From Blastomyces gilchristii SLH14081 (lineage: Eukaryota > Ascomycota > Eurotiomycetes > Onygenales > Ajellomycetaceae), in the NCBI RefSeq assembly GCF_000003855.2, contig NW_003101671.1:910072-974071 (forward strand): DNA of 64,000 bases, in the 5' to 3' direction. Within the stretch, counting starts at the first letter, position 1. Each line of letters opens with the position of its first letter. Below are positions 58,992 to 64,000 of the stretch, piece after piece. A model generated the notes under the pieces. The model saw nothing but the letters and a program-made list of their open reading frames with translations, was not told where the DNA came from and ran no database searches. A program made the translations under genes and the position numbers.

Positions 58992-59436
58992 GATAATATA
59001 TTCTGACAATTGTTAGAAGATAAACAAGTCCTGATCATGTATGTTTCACAACATATTACACTTACTGCTAATGAACTGCCTGGTATGAGCACTACAATAA
59101 TGTTTATTGTGGGAATGAGAGGCCATCGCCAGAAATGTGTACAATGTGATAGATAAATGAATAGAAGATGTTGAATAGAAGAAGAGGCAGTAATCTTGAA
59201 TGAAATGATGATAGCATTCAATGATGATGATGATGAAGAAGATGATTGAAGAATGAGAAAAGTTAGTGAATAAGTGATGTAATATAGTGAAAGTTTCTTT
59301 GTGAGAGTGTATGCAGAATGCTAGCTGAATCAGAGATAGGTCACATAATTATGAAATGCTAGTGATGAGCTAATCCGCATGAAGCTAGGGTATATAACAT
59401 GGTCATGTGAGTGTGACTGAATCTGGTGAGGGAGAA

Positions 59437-59612
59437 TGTGGTTCAGAAGAATGTACGATCATCAGATAATAACACAGCCACTTCTGAACTAGCTTATGAG
59501 TGTAAAGAGAGTCATAGCAGCCACTAATTAATTTAGCATACAATATTACAATATATAAGAAGCCGGCGTACACCTGTAATTATACACTGGCTTAAGCAAC
59601 CTTTGAAACACA
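59437..59612 (+). repeat. Gypsy A2 3' LTR
   Basis: This 176 bp LTR is the partner of 51343-51518. It is followed directly by the GAAG duplication and by the resumed gag of X. It is more mutated at its left end (TGTGGTTCAGAAGAATG) than the 5' LTR. Confidence 0.9.
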
Positions 59613-59616
59613 GAAG

Positions 59617-62600
59617 AGCTTTTAATATCTTTCTATTTACAGATCTTCATTCATGATCTTATATCTGAATTGAGAGTGAAATGAAAATACTTAATCTTGT
59701 AACTAAGTATAGTGAAAGAAGTGTATAACATTCTCATTATATAAGAATAAGTGAGTCAATTATAATAGAAAATACTACAATTAAGTATATTTCAGTGAAG
59801 AACAGATAATCAGACTTCTATAATACAAGTTACACACTCAGATACAATGAATCTAGATCTGAATGTCATCACTAAAGCACTGAATTCCCTGAAAAAGAAA
59901 TTCTCTAAGTGAAAATCTTGATATTATAAGTATTGAGCTTACTTCAACTGCAGATACTAAAATCATGATATAAAAGATTATATATAGCATGCACAGTTAA
60001 GAGAAGCAAGAGAGTTAAAAAACTAGCAGAATCAGTGAGCTTGAAGATACTTACTGATATTCTATGAAAAGTCTTCAAAGTAAAAGAGATGTCTGTGTTA
60101 GAAGACTCTCTGAATTCTGTGAATATCAAGAGAAAGCAGGCTTCTGACTGAGATATGAGTCAGAACAAAGTGAATGTTTATCTCAATATTTTAAGACCTG
60201 AAATGTTAATATATAAGAGATACTTGAATAAGAATTGAGAGATAACTGTAAAAGTGTTAGTGAATACAGAAGCTTCTATATAATATATTGACAATTATAT
60301 AATCTGAAGACTGAAAGAGATCTGCTGAGTGAAGAATTTCTGATGTATAAGATTATCTGATAACTGATATTTAATATTATCTGTAAGAGTAAGAGTTTTC
60401 TTGTACTTTGAAGAATAATCTTGCTATATTTGAGTGTGAGAGCTGCAGAATGTGAAATATAATCTTATTCTTAAACTTAATTAATTTCAAAGATTCAATC
60501 TGCAGATTCAATGATATACATGTTATATGCAGTTGACTGATAGAAAGAAAACAGTTCATATAATTCTATCAACTAATATAAGAAGAACATTTCATGTCTC
60601 TGATATAGAAGAATTAAATCTGCTTACACACTAATAAGTAAAGAGAATGATTTGCAAGATCTTATCTGAAAGCATTCTATATATCATACAGAATCTGAAA
60701 GTGAAGAAAACTAAGATAAAGAATATACAGAAGAACAAGTGTATGAAGAAGCTTCTGAAGAAGTATGAAAAGATCTTTTAAACAGATCTTTCACTGAAAT
60801 TATCATCAGAATGAGGATTCATATATGAGATTGACATAAGAGATACAAAATCAGTCAATCAGAATGCATACTCTCTGTCACAAATACATCTTGAAGAACA
60901 GAAGTGTCAGATCACAGACCTTCTAGAATGTGATCTCATACAATTCTTATCAAGTGTGTGAGACTTTTCAGTTCTATTCATGAAAAAGACAGATGAAGAG
61001 TAATAAATGTATATTAATTATTAAGCACTTAACAAGCTTATAATCAAGAATGAATATTCACTGTCACAGATTCAACAACAGTTAAATACAGTTGAAAACA
61101 CTTGATATCTATTAAAGATCAATCTTCTCTCAGAATACTGATAGATCTGTAGAGACAAACTGTCAGTTCTGTGAATCATGTTTAATATATAATGAGAGAA
61201 GTTCAAATTTCTGATAATACTATTCAGTCTAATAAATGCATCTGTTATCTTTTAAATAATGATGAATACAATTCTTCATAAACAGAATAAAATCTCATAT
61301 CTTGTATATCTCAATGACATTCTAGTCTTTTCAAACTCATATAATGAATATCTGAAGTATCTTAATAAAGTGCTTATAACTCTGACAGAGTATATGCTCT
61401 ATATCAAATTAACAAAGTGTATGTTTGAAATAGAAGAGTTAAAGTTTATAGAATATATAGTGAGTGATGACTGTATATACTCTATCTTAGAGAAATTGAA
61501 TGTCATAGTGAATTGACTGCAGCTGAGAAATGTACATTATATACAATAGTTTCTTAGATTAGTCTTATATTACTGCAGATTTATCAAGGATTTTGCATGA
61601 ATATCTGCATCACTCTCAGATCTCTTAAGAGAAATAGATGCAAATCTGTGAAAGAAGAAGTTTCATTTAATCATCTGAAATGCTGTGTGTGAAGAGGCTT
61701 TTCTCACACTGAGAGAATGTGTAATAACATCATCAGTGCTTATTTAATCAGATTGTAATAAATCTTTCTATATCAAGATAAATATATCTGAATGAGCTAT
61801 CAGAGATGCTCTTCTACAGATGAGTAAGAACAGCAAGCTGCATCTGATAACATATGATGATAGAAAACTATCAGACACTGAGCTCAATTACTCAGTGAAT
61901 GAAAAGAAATTGCTAGCAATTAAGCACATACTGGTGTTATGAGATAGATATATCAACAACAGGCATATGACAATAGTGATTATGAATTATAAAAGCCTTG
62001 TCTATCTACAATCAATAATAAAACCTTTCAAACACTTAGTATGTTGAATCTCAGAGTTTCAAGTGTACAATCTTCATATCAAATACTGAAAGAAATCAGA
62101 CACTGTGATATCTGATGCAATCAGTTATAGACTCAATTTCATGAATGAGAGTTCTGTGAATCAGGTACAAGAGAAGTTTATATTAAATATATTAAGAGAG
62201 TGTAAGAAATCAGAATAGATGAATACAATGATCTCTCACTTGAAGAATGACAAGATATTAGATAATAAGTGTCTTATGAAAGTAGTAGAAGAGATGCTTC
62301 TAAACTTTAAGCTGAGAAAATTGAAAAATAATGTTGTGCTTTACTGTGACCTAGAATATGTGAAAGCTCTCTATCTAGAACATTTATTTAGATATGACTT
62401 GATAACTCACATGTATAAGGAATTCAGTCACTTAGAAAGCTCTGAACTCATGAATATACTTGAATCAAGAGTATACTGATCAAGTATAGCTGAGAATATT
62501 CAGATATATGCTCATGAGTGCCTGAATTACTAGATTGTGAAAGAATCTAAGAAAGGATTAGAATACAAGAAAGTGTAATATCAGATGAAGTGTATGATAC

Positions 62601-63720
62601 AATTATTTGAATGATGAGAGATGAATCTCATAGACATATTACTGTAAATACTAAATAAAAATTGATAAATAATCACTGCTATTGATTACACTACTGACTG
62701 ATCAGTCATGAAAGCAGTTTCAGAGATAATAGAGAAGATGATGATGAAGTTTCTATATAATGAGATCTATATCAACTATAGAATACTGTGTGAGATTCTA
62801 ACTGATAACAGTGTGAATCTTGTAGAAGAAGCAGTGAGGCATTTCATGAGTCAGTTACAGACAAGACATCATAGAACAACATCATATCATTTATAAATGA
62901 ATAAGAAGATGAAACACTTAAATGAAATCTTAGACAATATGCTGATGAAATATCTAGTGAGCAAGTCTACAAGATTATGAGATAAATATCTCAGTCAGGC
63001 ACTATTAGTCACATAAATTCAGCAGCATGCAGTCTTTAAGTGTTCATTATTTTATCTATTGTATGAATTGTATCTGTGTATTCTGAAGAATGCTTTGAAA
63101 AAGATAAGAAAGAAAACAGCAGTTACAGATGCAGCAGTAGCAGTTGCAGATACAACAGTTGTAAATATGAAATCAAGATTAAAAGAGATCAGTCATGCAT
63201 GTGCAAAAGCTAATAAGTTACTTCTGAACTAAACAATTCAATTGAAAAGAATACAAGACTCACTAGTTAAGAAATCAAGTCTCAAGATAAGAATGTGAGT
63301 TTTTATATATAATAAGAGTTCTGAGAAGTTTTAATTTAGATAATTTGAGTTATATAAAATACTCAAATCACATTCTCTGAGAACATATGCATTGAAAGAA
63401 TCAGAGAGACAGCTCTTATACAACTTAATAAATAATTTATATTTTATAAAAGTAAAGATACAAGACTTGAGTGAATTATAATTATCTACAGCACTATTAT
63501 CAGTGTTGAAAAAGAAGAAGCTTATAATTAAAAAGTCTTATGAAGTAAGAGAAATTATAGATGCTTATGAATTAGATAATCTCACTTATTCTGATCTTTT
63601 CATGATTATAAGAAAAGAATGAGAAGAAATGAAGAAATCAGATGAATATCACACTTCAATAAGTAATAAGACTGTAGCTGATTATATGATAATATGCTGC
63701 AGACAGTGAGTGTAATGTGA
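59617..63720 (+). pseudogene. Gypsy X gag end and pol, dead
   Basis: This stretch is collinear with 52793-56880 of A2. Open fragments keep RT (YLNDILVFSNS within 61259-61516, first Asp now Asn), the integrase zinc finger (YKEFSHLESSEL within 62219-62479) and the integrase core (62700-62900). It is more mutated than A2. Downstream sequence to 64000 is the intergenic part before its antisense gene, which is outside the window. Confidence 0.75.
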
Positions 63721-64000
63721 TAAAGAGCAGTCTCAAAGCAGCAGACTTATATATAGATCAGATCACAGAAGAAAAAGAAATTCAGAGTTAAATTTAACTG
63801 TTTATATCAGTTCAATTACAGAGATAACAGAGGATGAAGCATCTGAAACATTTATAAATATGTGAGATTAAGCTATCTCAATCTCTGAGAACACTCAGAG
63901 ATCAGATGAGATTAGTTTTGATAAGCTATTTACTGTAGTAATCTAAGTGAGTGAAGAGAAACAGTATAATGTATAAGATAGAATTATAAAAGATGAAAGC

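Larger units (their letters stand above)
51343..59612 (+). mobile_element. Ty3/Gypsy element A2, complete structure, degenerate
   Basis: This 8270 bp element is flanked by the 4 bp duplication GAAG. Two 176 bp LTRs (51343-51518 and 59437-59612) begin TGTG and end CACA. The plus strand carries gag and pol (52790-56880). The minus strand carries a separate gene (57394-58991) convergent with pol. A2 is inserted into X, a copy of its own family, so it is the youngest layer of this nest. It is the best guide to Gypsy-A organisation. Confidence 0.9.
49894..64000 (+). mobile_element. Ty3/Gypsy element X (A family), split by A2 and by the window end
   Basis: The A-family element reads on the plus strand in two pieces: 49894-51342 (5' LTR and gag start) and 59613-64000 (gag end and pol). 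They join exactly at a GAAG duplication around the full-length A2 element (51339-51342 and 59613-59616). X sits in MITE 7. Its 3' LTR and antisense gene lie outside the window. Confidence 0.88.

Noticed and set aside
49894..59612. Three tandem Gypsy-A elements with a gag deletion in the last
   Set aside because: The GAAG duplication and the exact joining of 51342 to 59617 show one complete element inserted in another.

Overview
The window is a 64 kb block of decayed, AT-rich, transposon-only DNA. It most likely comes from a filamentous ascomycete. The evidence is Ty3/Gypsy, Ty1/Copia and APE/RT/RNase H LINE relics, tRNA-headed SINEs, a DUF3716-like cysteine motif (a fungal family, by recall), and dense C-to-T/G-to-A transition damage resembling repeat-induced point mutation (RIP). 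I found no intact host gene, rRNA, functional tRNA gene or CRISPR array. Nearly every short open frame is a shadow or a fragment of a dead transposon gene.

The layout can be solved exactly because most insertions still show target-site duplications (TSDs). From 1 to 2022 there is unassigned DNA with one unmutated island (1261-1900). A Gypsy element B1 (2739-9015, minus) sits in a short LINE/SINE tail. From 9119 to 11610 there is AT-rich DNA and an inverted array of a ~335 bp unit, carrying a clean 375 bp SINE (11135-11509). A Copia 3' fragment and a 5'-truncated LINE (12127-16515, minus) follow.

The central nest runs from 16520 to 40029. Gypsy B2 (plus) holds a 1.08 kb SINE (16693-17768) and Gypsy A1 (19716-39414, minus). 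A1 holds Copia2 (28451-39394), and the left LTR of Copia2 holds Copia1 (28482-34242). The right-hand nest runs from 40412 to the window end. Gypsy B4 (minus) holds chromodomain Gypsy E (40841-48604, with a 224 bp N gap), one hAT-like MITE, and a second MITE. That second MITE is split by Gypsy X, which is itself split by a complete Gypsy A2 (51343-59612) of the same family.

A non-autonomous hAT-like element occurs seven times (about 505 bp, termini TAGACTG/CAGTCTA, 8 bp TSDs). The two most noteworthy signals are these. First, the damage spectrum hits mainly CpC and CpG while CpA is largely kept, unlike classical RIP. Second, the Gypsy-A family carries an extra, probably spliced gene on the strand opposite gag-pol. 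It encodes a Ser/Thr-rich protein with a DUF3716-like cysteine motif and is recognisable in both copies whose 3' region lies in the window. Element E has a comparable antisense open region. Domain calls rest on motifs read by eye; no database search was run.
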